A stretch of DNA of 64,000 nucleotides from Actinomadura luzonensis. GTDB taxonomy: Bacteria > Actinomycetota > Actinomycetes > Streptosporangiales > Streptosporangiaceae. The notes under the pieces are model-generated. The model had not been told where the DNA came from. It did no database searches and saw nothing but the letters and a program-made list of their open reading frames with translations. Positions 8,791-18,000 of the stretch are shown piece by piece; positions within the stretch are counted from its first letter, which is position 1; the number at the start of each line of letters is the position of its first letter. The DNA is taken from the NCBI RefSeq assembly GCF_022664455.2, contig NZ_JAKRKC020000002.1:1488001-1552000 (forward strand), in the 5' to 3' direction. A program made the position numbers and the translations under genes.

Positions 8791-8810
8791 AGTTAGTTGA
8801 CTGACTTACT
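8791..8810. promoter_or_regulatory. TetR-type operator, site 1 (AGTNAGT-N6-ACTNACT)
   Basis: AGTTAGT, six bases, ACTTACT. It lies just upstream of the NmrA-like gene and shares spacing and core with site 2 at 8846-8865, next to the divergent TetR start. Confidence 0.65.
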
Positions 8811-8843
8811 GCGAGACCATAGCGCCCGCCGACTGCCGTGTCT

Positions 8844-8865
8844 ATAGTGAGTTGGGTGACTAACT
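8844..8865. promoter_or_regulatory. TetR -10 box and operator site 2
   Basis: A -10 box TATAGT (8844-8849) stands 6 nt before a GTG. The operator AGTGAGT-N6-ACTAACT (8846-8865) overlaps both the -10 and the presumed transcription and translation start, which fits autorepression. Confidence 0.65.
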
Positions 8866-9422
8866 CAACGAGGGCGGGCAAGCGCGAACGGCTCGCCGGC
8901 GCCGCCGCCCGGATCCTCCACGAGCAGGGCGTCGAGAAGACCACGCTCGCCGACATCGCCCGCGCCGCCGACGTCCCGGTCGGCAACGTCTACTACTACT
9001 TCAAGACGAAGGACCAGCTCATCGAGGCCGCCATCGACACGCACGGCCATGAGCTGGACTCCCTCATCGACCGCCTCGACCGGCTCCCCGCGCCCCAGGA
9101 CCGGCTCAAGGCCCTCGTCGGCGGCTGGGTCGGCCAGAGCCACGTGGCCGCCCAGTACGGCTGCCCCACCGGCACCCTCGCCTCCGAGCTGGACAAGCGC
9201 GACGACGGCCTCGACCGGGCCATCGCCAAGGTCATGGGCAGGCTGCTCGACTGGATGGAGCGGCAGTTCGCCGCGATGGGCCGCGCCGACGCCCGCGAGC
9301 TGGCGGTCGCCCTGCTCGCCGCCTACCAGGGCATCTCGCTGCTCACCAACACCTTCCGCGACCCCGCGCTGATGGAGGCGGAAGGCCGCCGCCTGGAGGG
9401 CTGGATCGACTCCCTGGCCTGA
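8856..9422 (+). CDS. TetR family repressor
   Basis: 188 residues from the GTG at 8856, chosen because it lies 6 nt after TATAGT and no ribosome site precedes any of the nearby GTGs; starts at 8838 or 8847 are also in frame. The N-terminal helix-turn-helix is clear (ARILHEQGVEKTTLADIARA, DVPVGNVYYYFKTKDQL). The rest is the helical ligand-binding domain (YGCPTGTLASELDK, AAYQGISLLTNTFRD). It likely represses itself and the divergent NmrA/PPOX/dehalogenase operon through the paired operators. The inducer is unknown. Confidence 0.88.
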   Translation: MTNSTRAGKRERLAGAAARILHEQGVEKTTLADIARAADVPVGNVYYYFKTKDQLIEAAIDTHGHELDSLIDRLDRLPAPQDRLKALVGGWVGQSHVAAQYGCPTGTLASELDKRDDGLDRAIAKVMGRLLDWMERQFAAMGRADARELAVALLAAYQGISLLTNTFRDPALMEAEGRRLEGWIDSLA

Positions 9423-9457
9423 CTCCCCGCCCGGCCCGGCCGCCGCCTTCCGCTCTC

Positions 9458-9474
9458 GGTGAAGCCGCTTCGCC
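9458..9474 (+). terminator. Short hairpin after the TetR gene
   Basis: GGTGAAG-CCG-CTTCGCC forms a 7-bp stem with one G-T pair. It has no T run, so it is only a weak terminator candidate. Confidence 0.3.
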
Positions 9475-9567
9475 CTGGGCGATGACCGGTCCAGCCGGGC
9501 CGTCCCGGCGGGCACAGTGGGCCGGGAGGGGGCCACGACGGGCCTGATCGCGGAAGGCGGGTGCGCG

Positions 9568-10542
9568 GTGACGGCGGTGACAGAGGCCCGGGGGCCGGGG
9601 GAGTGGCTGGGCGAGCAGCTCCGCGACGGCGGCGGCGCCGGGTGGCGGGTCCGGCTGGAGGAGGAGCAGCGGGAGGAGCTGCTGACGGCGGTCCGCGCGG
9701 CCGAGTCGGCGGGCCTGACCCCGTCCGACGTCGCCCGCACCGGCTTGCCCCGGCCCGGCTCCCCGGGCGGGGCCGGATCGCCGCCGCGCGCCTTCCTGCC
9801 GGACGCCGGGGCGCGGGTGCGTGGGCTGCTCCTCGACGGCCCGGGCTTCGCCCTGCTCCAGGGCGTGCCCGTGGACGGGATGAGCGACCGGCAGCGGGAG
9901 CTGGCCGCGCTCGGCCTGGCCCGTCTCGTGGGCGGCCTCGTCCCGCAGGGGCCGGGCGCCGAGCCGCTCATGCACGTCCGCGACACCGGCGCCGACCCGT
10001 CCGGGCCGCGCACCCGCAGCTACGAGCACCGCGGCCCGCTCGGCTACCACAGCGACCCCACCGACGCGGTGGCCCTGCTGTGCCTGCGCCCGGCCAGGTC
10101 CGGCGGCATCAGCACCATCGTCGGCTCCGTCGCGCTGCACAACGAGCTCGTCCGCACCCGGCCCGACCTGGCCGGCCTGCTCTACGAGCCGTGGTGGCAC
10201 GACCTGCGCCGCGGCGACGGCCCCGACAGCTTCGCCGCCAAGCCGCTCTGCGTGCGCCGCCCCGGCGGCGGCATCTCCTTCGCCTACGGCCCCGACTACC
10301 TGCGCTCGGCGCTGCGCGGCGCGCACGTCCCCCCGTTCACGCCCGCGCAGGAGGAGGTGATGGCCCTGCTGGACCGCCTCGCCGCCGACCCCCGCTTCGC
10401 CCTCGCCATGGACCTGCGGGAGGGCGACATGCAGTTCCTCGACAACCGCGTCGTCCTGCACGGCCGCACGGCCTACGCCGACCACCCCGAGCCGCGGCTC
10501 CGCCGCCACCTCATGCGCCTCTGGCTCACCCTGGACGCCTGA
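9568..10542 (+). CDS. TauD/TfdA family Fe(II)/2-oxoglutarate dioxygenase
   Basis: 324 residues from the GTG at 9568, which has GGAAGG about 10 nt upstream; an in-frame start at 9517 is less likely. The iron ligands are His and Asp in GYHSDPTD and the distal His in NRVVLHGRTAY. An Arg in RRHLMRLWL is placed to bind 2-oxoglutarate. The core CLRPARSGGISTIVGS is typical of the family. It hydroxylates or desaturates an unknown small molecule. It has no operon partner; it converges with the DUF2269-like gene, 10 bp apart. Confidence 0.85.
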   Translation: MTAVTEARGPGEWLGEQLRDGGGAGWRVRLEEEQREELLTAVRAAESAGLTPSDVARTGLPRPGSPGGAGSPPRAFLPDAGARVRGLLLDGPGFALLQGVPVDGMSDRQRELAALGLARLVGGLVPQGPGAEPLMHVRDTGADPSGPRTRSYEHRGPLGYHSDPTDAVALLCLRPARSGGISTIVGSVALHNELVRTRPDLAGLLYEPWWHDLRRGDGPDSFAAKPLCVRRPGGGISFAYGPDYLRSALRGAHVPPFTPAQEEVMALLDRLAADPRFALAMDLREGDMQFLDNRVVLHGRTAYADHPEPRLRRHLMRLWLTLDA

Positions 10543-10552
10543 TCCCGCGCGG

Positions 10553-11200
10553 CTACGCCGTCGCGGCGGCCCGCCGCCGCAGGGCCCGCCCCCGCCAGAT
10601 CGGGTACGCGATCGCCGTCACCGCGAAGAACAACGGCGCCGGGTGCCCGAGCACGACCGCGCCCAGCACGAAGTCCAGCACGGGCACGGCCAGCACGTAC
10701 GGGAGCAGCCAGCGAGGCGGCTCGACGGTGGCCGCCCGGCCGGCGGGCGGCCGGCGGTCCGCCCAGCGGGTGCGTCTCCACGGCTTGGCCACCGAGAGCC
10801 ACGCCTGGAACGCGATGGCCGAGGCCATGAGCAGCGTGCCGCCCAGCAGGGGAGGGTCGGCCGTGCGGGCCCCGGAGGCCAGCTCCGCCAGCCGGGGCCC
10901 CAGCAGGAAGATCCCCGCGTAGAGCTGCACCAGCGTGATCACGAACTTGACCAGCACCCACCAGTAACGGAAGAACCCCCACCTGGTCATGGCCGCGAGC
11001 ATGATCCCGGTGAACGCCGAGGCGTTGGCGAAGTGCGCCAGCAGGCCGCCGTCCAGCAGCTCGGCCATCCGGTAGCCCGCGAGGTCCCCGGTGAGCGCGC
11101 TGTGCAGGTTGAGCGCGAACAGCGCCAGCGCCTGGCTCATCCAGGCCACGGACGTCACGACGTGCAGCCAGACGAGCAGATGGCGCCAGGACGGCGACAT
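10553..11200 (-). CDS. DUF2269-like integral membrane protein
   Basis: 215 residues with about five hydrophobic spans, starting LLVWLHVVTSVAWMSQALAL and including RWGFFRYWWVLVKFVITL. The charged region WRRTRWADRRPPAGR separates the last helices. A GGAGGTG ribosome site lies 2 nt from the ATG. Function is unknown. It follows the DUF418 gene in the same direction, but a long palindrome (11220-11245) lies between them, so it may have its own promoter. Confidence 0.7.
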   Translation of the reverse strand: MSPSWRHLLVWLHVVTSVAWMSQALALFALNLHSALTGDLAGYRMAELLDGGLLAHFANASAFTGIMLAAMTRWGFFRYWWVLVKFVITLVQLYAGIFLLGPRLAELASGARTADPPLLGGTLLMASAIAFQAWLSVAKPWRRTRWADRRPPAGRAATVEPPRWLLPYVLAVPVLDFVLGAVVLGHPAPLFFAVTAIAYPIWRGRALRRRAAATA

Positions 11201-11219
11201 GCCACCTCCACACGATGCA

Positions 11220-11245
11220 TAGACACTCTACATGTAGAGAGTCTA
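11220..11245. promoter_or_regulatory. 26-bp near-perfect palindrome, TAGA-N3-TCTA twice around CATG
   Basis: Two TAGANNNTCTA modules flank CATG; 24 of 26 positions are symmetric, with a perfect 14-bp core (11226-11239). It overlaps the DUF418 stop codon and lies 20 bp upstream of the DUF2269-like start. An operator is more likely than a terminator because no T run follows. Confidence 0.55.
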
Positions 11246-12370
11246 CCTATCGCTGACGCGGAGCGGAGGCCGCCGGGCCCAGGTCGCCCACCGCCACAAC
11301 CACTCCAGCGGCCCCTGCCGGAAGCGCCGCAGCCAGAGCGTCGACCACACCCACTGCAGGGCGAGGATGCCGCCCGCGATCACCAGCACCGTCCCGGTGG
11401 ACCAGCCCTCCGCCGGGCCGCCCAGCAGACGGGCGATCAGCAGGACGAGAGCGGTGGCGCTCAGGTAATTCGTCAGCGCCATCCGGCCGAGCGGGGCGAA
11501 CAGCACCCGCAGCGACGACCGCAGCGGGGTGCGGAGCAGCAGGAGCACGCCGCAGATGCACGCGCCCGCGGTGAGCAGCCCGGCGAGCGCCATCGCCTTC
11601 GGGTTCCCGGTGTCCTGCTGCACCCACGCGACCGGCAGCGCCGCCGCGGCGAACACCAGGAACAGCAACGCCGGGCCGCGGGCCCCGCTCTCGATCCTGG
11701 CGATCACGCCGTACCTGGTCAGCGCCGAGCCCAGCAGGAACAGGCCGGGCACCAGCCCGTACGAACCGGCCCCGATCACCAGGGCGGCCACGATGAGCAC
11801 GCCCGCCAGCCCGGCCACCGCCCAGCGCGGCAACCAGGACGACGGCAGCAGCACCACCAGTCCGACCACGGCGTAGACGGTGAGGATGTCGCCGAACCAC
11901 AGCAGGAACATGTGCGCCAGGCCCAGCGCCAGCAGCGTCAGGAGCCGCCGCAGCAGGAGCAGCCGCGGCCGGCCGGTCCGCCGCCCGGCCGATTCGAGCA
12001 GCAGGGAGAACCCGACGCCGAACAGGAGGGAGAAGATGGGGAAGAACCGCTGGTGGACCAGGAGCCCGAGCCAGGTCTCCGCGCCGTCGCCTCCGCCGGT
12101 CCTGGCGACCAGGGCGTCCCCGACGTGGGCGATCGGCTGCACGTTGGCGACCAGGATGCCGCACAGCGCGAGCCCGCGGATCACGTCGAGCGCGACGATC
12201 CGCGGCCGCGCGGCCCCTTGCGGCCCGGCCTCTTGCGGCCCGGCCCCTTGCGGCCCAGCCGGGTGCGGCCCGACCTGGTGGGATGGGGCCTGATGAGGTG
12301 CGGTCCGGTGCGGTGGGCCGTAGGCGGGGCCGCCGGCGGGCGGCCGGTGGGGGAGTTGTTCAGGTGACAT
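11243..12370 (-). CDS. DUF418 family multipass membrane protein
   Basis: 375 residues. A Pro/Gly/Gln-rich cytoplasmic N-terminus (about 1-55, with GPQGAGPQEAGPQGA from a 15-bp DNA repeat) precedes RIVALDVIRGLALCGILVAN, the usual start of the family's membrane domain. About ten hydrophobic segments follow, with HQRFFPIFSLLFGVGFSLL. It ends with the family signature GPLEWLWRWATW. DUF418 proteins are related to acyltransferase-like membrane proteins; the function is not established. Confidence 0.85.
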   Translation of the reverse strand: MSPEQLPHRPPAGGPAYGPPHRTAPHQAPSHQVGPHPAGPQGAGPQEAGPQGAARPRIVALDVIRGLALCGILVANVQPIAHVGDALVARTGGGDGAETWLGLLVHQRFFPIFSLLFGVGFSLLLESAGRRTGRPRLLLLRRLLTLLALGLAHMFLLWFGDILTVYAVVGLVVLLPSSWLPRWAVAGLAGVLIVAALVIGAGSYGLVPGLFLLGSALTRYGVIARIESGARGPALLFLVFAAAALPVAWVQQDTGNPKAMALAGLLTAGACICGVLLLLRTPLRSSLRVLFAPLGRMALTNYLSATALVLLIARLLGGPAEGWSTGTVLVIAGGILALQWVWSTLWLRRFRQGPLEWLWRWATWARRPPLRVSDR

Positions 12371-12479
12371 GGCTCTTCATCCTGGGCGCGGGCGTGGCCG
12401 GCGGCACGGGTCGAAAGCAGGGTTCGGGCCGGGCGGGAGTCATACTTTCGGCCGGTACCTCCGGAAGGGCCGGCGCTCC

Positions 12480-12485
12480 TAGCCT
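12480..12485 (+). promoter_or_regulatory. -10 element TAGCCT of a leaderless gene
   Basis: TAGCCT lies 7 nt before the sensor kinase GTG; no ribosome site is present. Confidence 0.5.
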
Positions 12486-12492
12486 GGGCGGC

Positions 12493-13734
12493 GTGAGTGT
12501 GCGAGACCGTCCGGCGGAGGGCGGCGGAACGGCGGCGGACGGCGGAGGCGGATCGGCGAGGCGGTGGGCGGTGGACGCCGGGCTCGGCGCGGTCCTCGCG
12601 GTCGTCCTGGCGTTCTGGGCGTACCGGGTGGCGATCAGCTGGGGGCCCGGCTACTGGGAGTTCGGATGCGCCGCCGGGGCGGTGGTGTGCGCGATCGCGC
12701 TGGCGCGGCGGCGGCAGCGGTCCTGGGCGGCGGTCGCCGGGCAGGCGGTGGCGCTGACCGCCGTCCTGGCGTCCGCGTTCGCCGGGCTGCCCGCCGAGCC
12801 GGGGCCCGCGACCGCGCTGGCCCTGGGCGTGCTCGCCGGCTCGGCGGTGCGCGTCCTCCCGCCCCGCGCGGCCTGCGCGGTCGCCGCGGCCGGGCTCGCC
12901 GTGGCCGCGAGCGGCCTGCTCGCGGAACGCTCCGCCGGCGGCGCCCTCCTCGCGCCGCCCGTCACGGTCCTGAACGCCGGCACCTGGCTGGCCGGGGTCC
13001 TCGCCGGTCTCGGCGCGCGGGCGCTGGCGCTCCGCCGTGCGGCGATGGCCGAGACCGTACGCCGCCAGGAACGCCTCCAGCTCGCCCGCGAGCTGCACGA
13101 CGTCGTCGCGCACCACGTCACCGGCATCGTCCTGCAGTCGCAGGCCGCGCAGGTGCTGTCGCGCAGGCAGCCCGAGCGGGTGAGCGGCGCCCTGACCGGC
13201 ATCGAGACGGCGGGCACCGACGCGCTGGCCGCGATGCGCCGCCTCGTCGGGCTGCTGCGCGACGCCGCTGCGCCGGCGCCGCCCCGCGAGAGCCTCGCCG
13301 GCCTCGTCGGGCGCTTCGACGGGCCGGCCGTCCGCCTGCGGCTCCCGGACGCCGGCGAGGACGAGACCACCTGGCCGCCCGAGGTGGCCGGCACCGTGTA
13401 CCGGGTCGTCCGCGAGTCCCTGACGAACGTCTCCCGCCATGCCAGGGACGCCCGCTCCGTCGAGGTGACGGTCGCCCGCGAGGGTGCCGCCGTGACGGTG
13501 GAGGTCGCCGACGACGCCCCGCCCGTCCCGGCGCGCGCCCCGCACCGCCGCCGGCGCGGCTCCGGAGCCGGGGCGGGGTACCGGCACGGCGGCGGTTACG
13601 GCCTGCTCGGCATGCGCGAACGCGTCGAGGCCCTGGGCGGCACCCTGCACGCCGGCCCGCGGCGGGAAGCGCCGGGCTGGTCCGTGCGCGCGGTGCTCCC
13701 CCTGCCGCCGGCGAGAGGCGGGGAGGGGCGATGA
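12493..13734 (+). CDS. NarL-type sensor histidine kinase
   Basis: 413 residues from a GTG 7 nt after TAGCCT. The N-terminal half has several membrane segments. The dimerisation/phosphoacceptor (HisKA_3) motif is ELHDVVAHHVTGIVLQSQAA, the N box is RESLTNVSRHA, and the G box is GGYGLLGMRERVEALGGTL. The ATPase domain carries an extra Arg/Gly-rich insert (RAPHRRRRGSGAGAG). It phosphorylates the response regulator encoded immediately downstream (ATGA overlap). The signal is unknown. Confidence 0.9.
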   Translation: MSVRDRPAEGGGTAADGGGGSARRWAVDAGLGAVLAVVLAFWAYRVAISWGPGYWEFGCAAGAVVCAIALARRRQRSWAAVAGQAVALTAVLASAFAGLPAEPGPATALALGVLAGSAVRVLPPRAACAVAAAGLAVAASGLLAERSAGGALLAPPVTVLNAGTWLAGVLAGLGARALALRRAAMAETVRRQERLQLARELHDVVAHHVTGIVLQSQAAQVLSRRQPERVSGALTGIETAGTDALAAMRRLVGLLRDAAAPAPPRESLAGLVGRFDGPAVRLRLPDAGEDETTWPPEVAGTVYRVVRESLTNVSRHARDARSVEVTVAREGAAVTVEVADDAPPVPARAPHRRRRGSGAGAGYRHGGGYGLLGMRERVEALGGTLHAGPRREAPGWSVRAVLPLPPARGGEGR

Positions 13735-14396
13735 GCATCAGGGTGCTGCTCGCCGACGACCAGGCGCTCGTCCGGGCCAGCCTCCGGGTCATCCTGGAGG
13801 ACCAGCCGGACATCGCCGTCGTCGGCGAGGCCGCCGACGGCGACGAGGCCGTCGCGCTGGCCCGCCGGCTCCGCCCGGACGTGTGCCTGGTCGACGTGCA
13901 GATGCCGCGCCTGGACGGCATCGAGGTGACCCGCGTCCTCGCCGGCCCCGGCGTGCCGTCGCCGCTGCGGGTGGTCGTGGTCACCACCTTCGACCTCGAC
14001 GAGTACGTCTACGGCGCGCTGCGCGGCGGGGCCGTCGGCTTCGTGCTGAAGGACGCGGGCCCGGCCCTGCTGGTCGAGGCGGTGCGGGCGGCCGCCGCCG
14101 GGGACGCCCTGATCTCCCCGTCGGTCACCCTGCGGCTGCTGCGCCACGTCACGGGCGGCCGCGGGCGGGCGCGGGGCGCCGGGCGTCCCGCGCAGCCGCT
14201 GTCGGAGCGCGAGGTGGAGGTGGTCCGGGCCGTCGCGCTGGGGCGTACCAATCAGGAGATCGCCGCGGAGCTCTTCATCTCCGTCAGCACCGTCAAGGGG
14301 CACATCTCCGGCATCCAGAGCAAGCTGGGCGTCCGGAACCGGGTGGGGATCGCCTCCTGGGCCTGGGAGAACCGGCTGATGGAGGACGAGCCGTAG
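13731..14396 (+). CDS. NarL/LuxR-type response regulator
   Basis: 221 residues. The receiver domain has the acidic pair in LLADDQ, the phosphorylation Asp in CLVDVQMPRLDG, and the conserved Lys in FVLKDAGP. The C-terminal LuxR helix-turn-helix reads LSEREVEVVRAVALGRTNQEIAAELFISVSTVKGHI, a full match. The start codon overlaps the kinase stop, so the two are translationally coupled and form a cognate pair. No target promoter is evident. Confidence 0.93.
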   Translation: MSIRVLLADDQALVRASLRVILEDQPDIAVVGEAADGDEAVALARRLRPDVCLVDVQMPRLDGIEVTRVLAGPGVPSPLRVVVVTTFDLDEYVYGALRGGAVGFVLKDAGPALLVEAVRAAAAGDALISPSVTLRLLRHVTGGRGRARGAGRPAQPLSEREVEVVRAVALGRTNQEIAAELFISVSTVKGHISGIQSKLGVRNRVGIASWAWENRLMEDEP

Positions 14397-14408
14397 CGGC
14401 GGCGGGAG

Positions 14409-14660
14409 TCAGCCGGTGACCTGGCGGAACACCACGGTCGCCCGGTACTCGCCGTCGTGGTCCAGCTTCTCCACGTCGGCGCTGAGGACGGTGACGCCCG
14501 CGTGCTCGGCCTGCCCGCCGTAGAAGCTGCGGGCCTCGTCGAGTGCCCGGGCGCGCAGGTCGGCCGGGGTGCGGCCGACGACGGTCACGTGCAGGTCCAT
14601 CGAGAACGTGCTGGAGTCGTCGCCAGGCCAGACATGCGTCCCTAAGGGCGGCATGCTCAT
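14409..14660 (-). CDS. Small protein of unknown function (83 aa)
   Basis: I do not recognise a family. The ATG follows AAGGGA by about 7 nt. The sequence looks like a compact alpha/beta fold: MDLHVTVVGRTPADLRARAL, a helix DEARSFYGG, and two strands (GVTVLSADVEK, GEYRATVVFRQV). The pattern of alternating hydrophobics supports a real protein. It converges with the response regulator gene (12 bp apart) and follows the dnaE/zinc-ribbon pair in the same direction. Confidence 0.55.
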   Translation of the reverse strand: MSMPPLGTHVWPGDDSSTFSMDLHVTVVGRTPADLRARALDEARSFYGGQAEHAGVTVLSADVEKLDHDGEYRATVVFRQVTG

Positions 14661-14735
14661 ATGAAAGTCCCTTCGGTGGGATTTGTCCGGAATTTGGGTC
14701 TCCTTCCCGCTGTCCGCCGCCGATAACGTCCGGCG

Positions 14736-15086
14736 TCACAGGTCACCGCGCCGCCACGCCTCCGCCTCGGCCCGCAACACGTCCTCGTCGGGGCCCGGCG
14801 GCGGCGCGGCCCGGCCCAGCCAGCCGCGCAGCAGGCGGGCGGCCTCCCCGGCGGCGGCCGGCGTCACCGCGCCGAGCAGGAAGGCCGCGGCCGGGTCGGC
14901 GGCGTCGCACCGCCCGCACAGCACCACCTCCGCCGTCCCCCGCACCCACGCACCGGCCGCGTTCGCCCACCCGTGCGGGACGCGGGCCACGGCCAGCACC
15001 GCCGACGCCGCACCGCAGCGGGGACAGACCGCCCCCTCCCGCCCCTGACCGGTCGCCCCCTCCCGCCCCGGACCGGCCCCGCTCAC
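14736..15086 (-). CDS. Zinc-ribbon protein coupled to dnaE (DUF6300-like)
   Basis: 116 residues. Two CxxC pairs, VCPRCGAAS (about residues 20-24) and VLCGRCDAAD, indicate a zinc ribbon, with VPHGWANAAGAWVRG between them. The C-terminal half is helical (AAGEAARLLRGWLG). The GTG start overlaps the dnaE TGA as GTGA, so it is translated with dnaE. The pattern recalls the actinomycete DUF6300 family from memory; its function is unknown. Confidence 0.65.
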   Translation of the reverse strand: MSGAGPGREGATGQGREGAVCPRCGAASAVLAVARVPHGWANAAGAWVRGTAEVVLCGRCDAADPAAAFLLGAVTPAAAGEAARLLRGWLGRAAPPPGPDEDVLRAEAEAWRRGDL

Positions 15087-18000
15087 GCCGGCCCGCCGAT
15101 CGCGCCCAGCCCGAGCAGGGCCTTGACGTCGCCGTAGAAGGCCGGCTCCGCGGCCACCCGGAACGGCTCCAGCTCCACCAGCACCCCCTTGCGCCCGGCC
15201 CGCCGCACCCGCAGGTGGACCGGCGCGTGCCCGGGATGCGCGGCCAGGACGTTCCTGAACTCGCGCACCAGGCGGGCGGTCAGGTGCGACTCCTGGACGG
15301 TGATCACCACCGGCGGCTCGGCACCGGGCGCGGCGACGGTGAGCGGGACGACGTCCTCGGCGTGGACGCTCATGGTCTCGTCGCGGACGTTGATCCGGCC
15401 GCGCACCGCGATCACCCGGTCCTCGGCCAGCGCCTCCCCGTACAGGGCGTAGCTCTTGGGGAAGACCAGGCACTCGACGGAGGCGTCGTGGTCCTCCAGC
15501 GTGACGATCGCCCACGGGCTGCCCTGCTTGGTGACCTTGCGCTGCAGCCCGGAGACGATGCCGCTCAGCCGCACGCCGCCCTCCTGCCGGCCGGAGGCGA
15601 GCAGGCCCGCGATCGTGGTGTCCCGGTTGGCCCGCAGGACGTGCTCGGCGCCGTCCAGCGGATGGGCGGAGACGTACAGGCCGAGCATCTCGCGCTCGAA
15701 GGCGAGCAGCGTCGCCTTGTCCCACTCCGGCGCGTCGGGCACGGCCACCGCCGGCGGCGTGCCCTCGGCGACGTCGCCGAACAGCGAATCCTGGCCGCGC
15801 GCCGCGTTGCGCTTGACGTCCACGACCGCGTCCACGGCCTGCTCGTGCACCGCCACCAGCGCGGCCCGCCGGTGCCCGAGCCCGTCGAACGCGCCCGCCT
15901 TGGCCAGCGACTCGATCACCCGCTTGTTGCACACCACCAGCGGCACCCTGGCCAGGAAGTCGGTGAAGTCCCGGTAGCGGCCCCCGGCGGCGCGGGCGGC
16001 GACGATCGCCTCCACGACGTTCGCGCCGACGTTGCGCACCGCGCCAAGGCCGAAGCGGATGTCCGCGCCGACGGCGGCGAAGTCCAGGCCGCCGGCGTTG
16101 ACGTCGGGCGGCAGCACCCGGATGCCGAGCCGGCGGCAGTCCGACAGGTAGACGGCCATCTTGTCCTTGTCGTCGCCGACCGAGGTGAGCAGCGCCGCCA
16201 GGTACTCCTGCGGGTGGTTGGCCTTCAGGTACGCCGTCCAGTACGACACCAGGCCGTACCCGGCGGTGTGCGACTTGTTGAACCCGTAACCGCTGAACGG
16301 CACCAGCACGTCCCAGACGGCCTTGATCGCCGCCTCGGAGCAGCCGCGCTCGCGCATGCCCGCCGAGAAGCGGTCCCACTCGGCGTCCAGGACCTCTTTC
16401 TTCTTCTTGCCCATGGCCCTGCGCAGCATGTCGGCGGCGCCCAGCGAGTACCCGGCGAGCTGCTGCGCGATGGCCATGACCTGCTCCTGGAAGACGACCA
16501 GGTGGTAGGTGTCGCCGAGGATGGGCTCCAGGGCCTCGGCCAGCTCGGGATGGATGGGCTCGACCGGCTGGCGGCCGGTCTTGCGCAGCGCGTAGTTGGT
16601 GTGGGCGTTCATCTCCATCGGGCCCGGGCGGTAAAGCGCGTTCACGGCGGCGATGTCGGTGAACGTCGTCGGCCGCATCAGCCGCAGCAGCACCCGCATG
16701 CCGCCGCTGTCGAGCTGGAACACGCCGAGCGTGTCGCCCCGGGCCAGCAGCTCGTACGTCGCCGCGTCGTCCAGCGGCACGTCCAGGATGTCGATCTCCA
16801 CGCCCTTGTTGGCGCGCACGTTCGCGATGGCGTCCTGGATGACGGTGAGGTTGCGCAGCCCGAGGAAGTCCATCTTGAGCAGGCCCATGTCCTCGGCCTG
16901 GGTGAACGGGAACCCGGTGATCACCGGCCCGTCGGCCTTCGGCCTGACCAGCGGCAGCACGTCCAGCAGCGGCTCGGCGGACAGGATCACCCCGGCCGCG
17001 TGGATCCCGGTGCCGCGGGTCAGGCCCTCGACGCCGGTCGCGGTGTCGATCACCCGGCGCACGTCCGGGTCCTGCTCGTACATGGCGCGCAGCTCGGCGG
17101 CCTCGCCGTGGCGCGGGTGGCCGGGGTCGTGGATGGCCGACAGCGGGATCTCCTGGCCGCCGACGGCCGCCGGGAACGCCTTGGTGATGCGGTCGCCCAG
17201 CGCGTACGGCAGCCCGAGCACGCGGCAGGAGTCCTTGACCGCGGCCTTCGCCTTGATGGTGCCGAACGTGACGATCTGGCACACCCGGTCCGCGCCGTAC
17301 TTGCGGGTGACGTAGTCGATCATCTCGTCCCGGCGGCGGTCGTCGAAGTCGAGGTCCACGTCCGGCATCGTGATGCGCTCGGGGTTGAGGAACCGCTCGA
17401 AGATCAGCTTGTGCTCGATCGGGTCCAGCTCGGTGATGCCCGTGCAGTACGCGACCATCGAGCCCGTGGCCGAGCCGCGTCCGGGGCCGAGGCCGATGCC
17501 CTGCTCGCGGGCGTGCCGGCAGATGTCGGAGACCACCAGGAAGTAGCCGGGGAAACCCATCATGTCGATCACCGACAGCTCGTAATCGATGCGCTCCAGC
17601 ACCTGCCGGGGCGGCTCGCCGCCGTAGCGGCGGCGCGCGCCGCGCAGCGTCTCGGCGCGGAGCCAGCTCGACTCGCTCTCGCCCTCCGGCACCGGGAACC
17701 GCGGCGTCAGGTCGCGGTGTGCGAACACCTCGCCGTAGTCGCCGATCCGCTCGGCCACGGCGAGGGTGTTGTCGCACGCGCCCGGCACCTCGGCGTCCCA
17801 CAGGGCGCGCATCTCGGCGGCCGTCTTCAGGTAGTAGCCACTGCCGGAGAAGCGGAAGCGGTCGGCGTCGGCCAGGCGCTTGCCGGTGCCGACGCACAGC
17901 AGCGCGTCGTGCGCCCCGGCCTGGTCCTCGGTGACGTAGTGCGAGTCGTTGGTGGCCAGCGGCGGCAGGCCGAGGGCGCGGCCGAGGCGCAGCAGGTCCT

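Noticed and set aside
10643..12367. A 574-codon plus-strand frame opposite the two membrane proteins
   Set aside because: Gln/Arg/His-rich shadow typical of the reverse complement of membrane protein genes in high-GC DNA.
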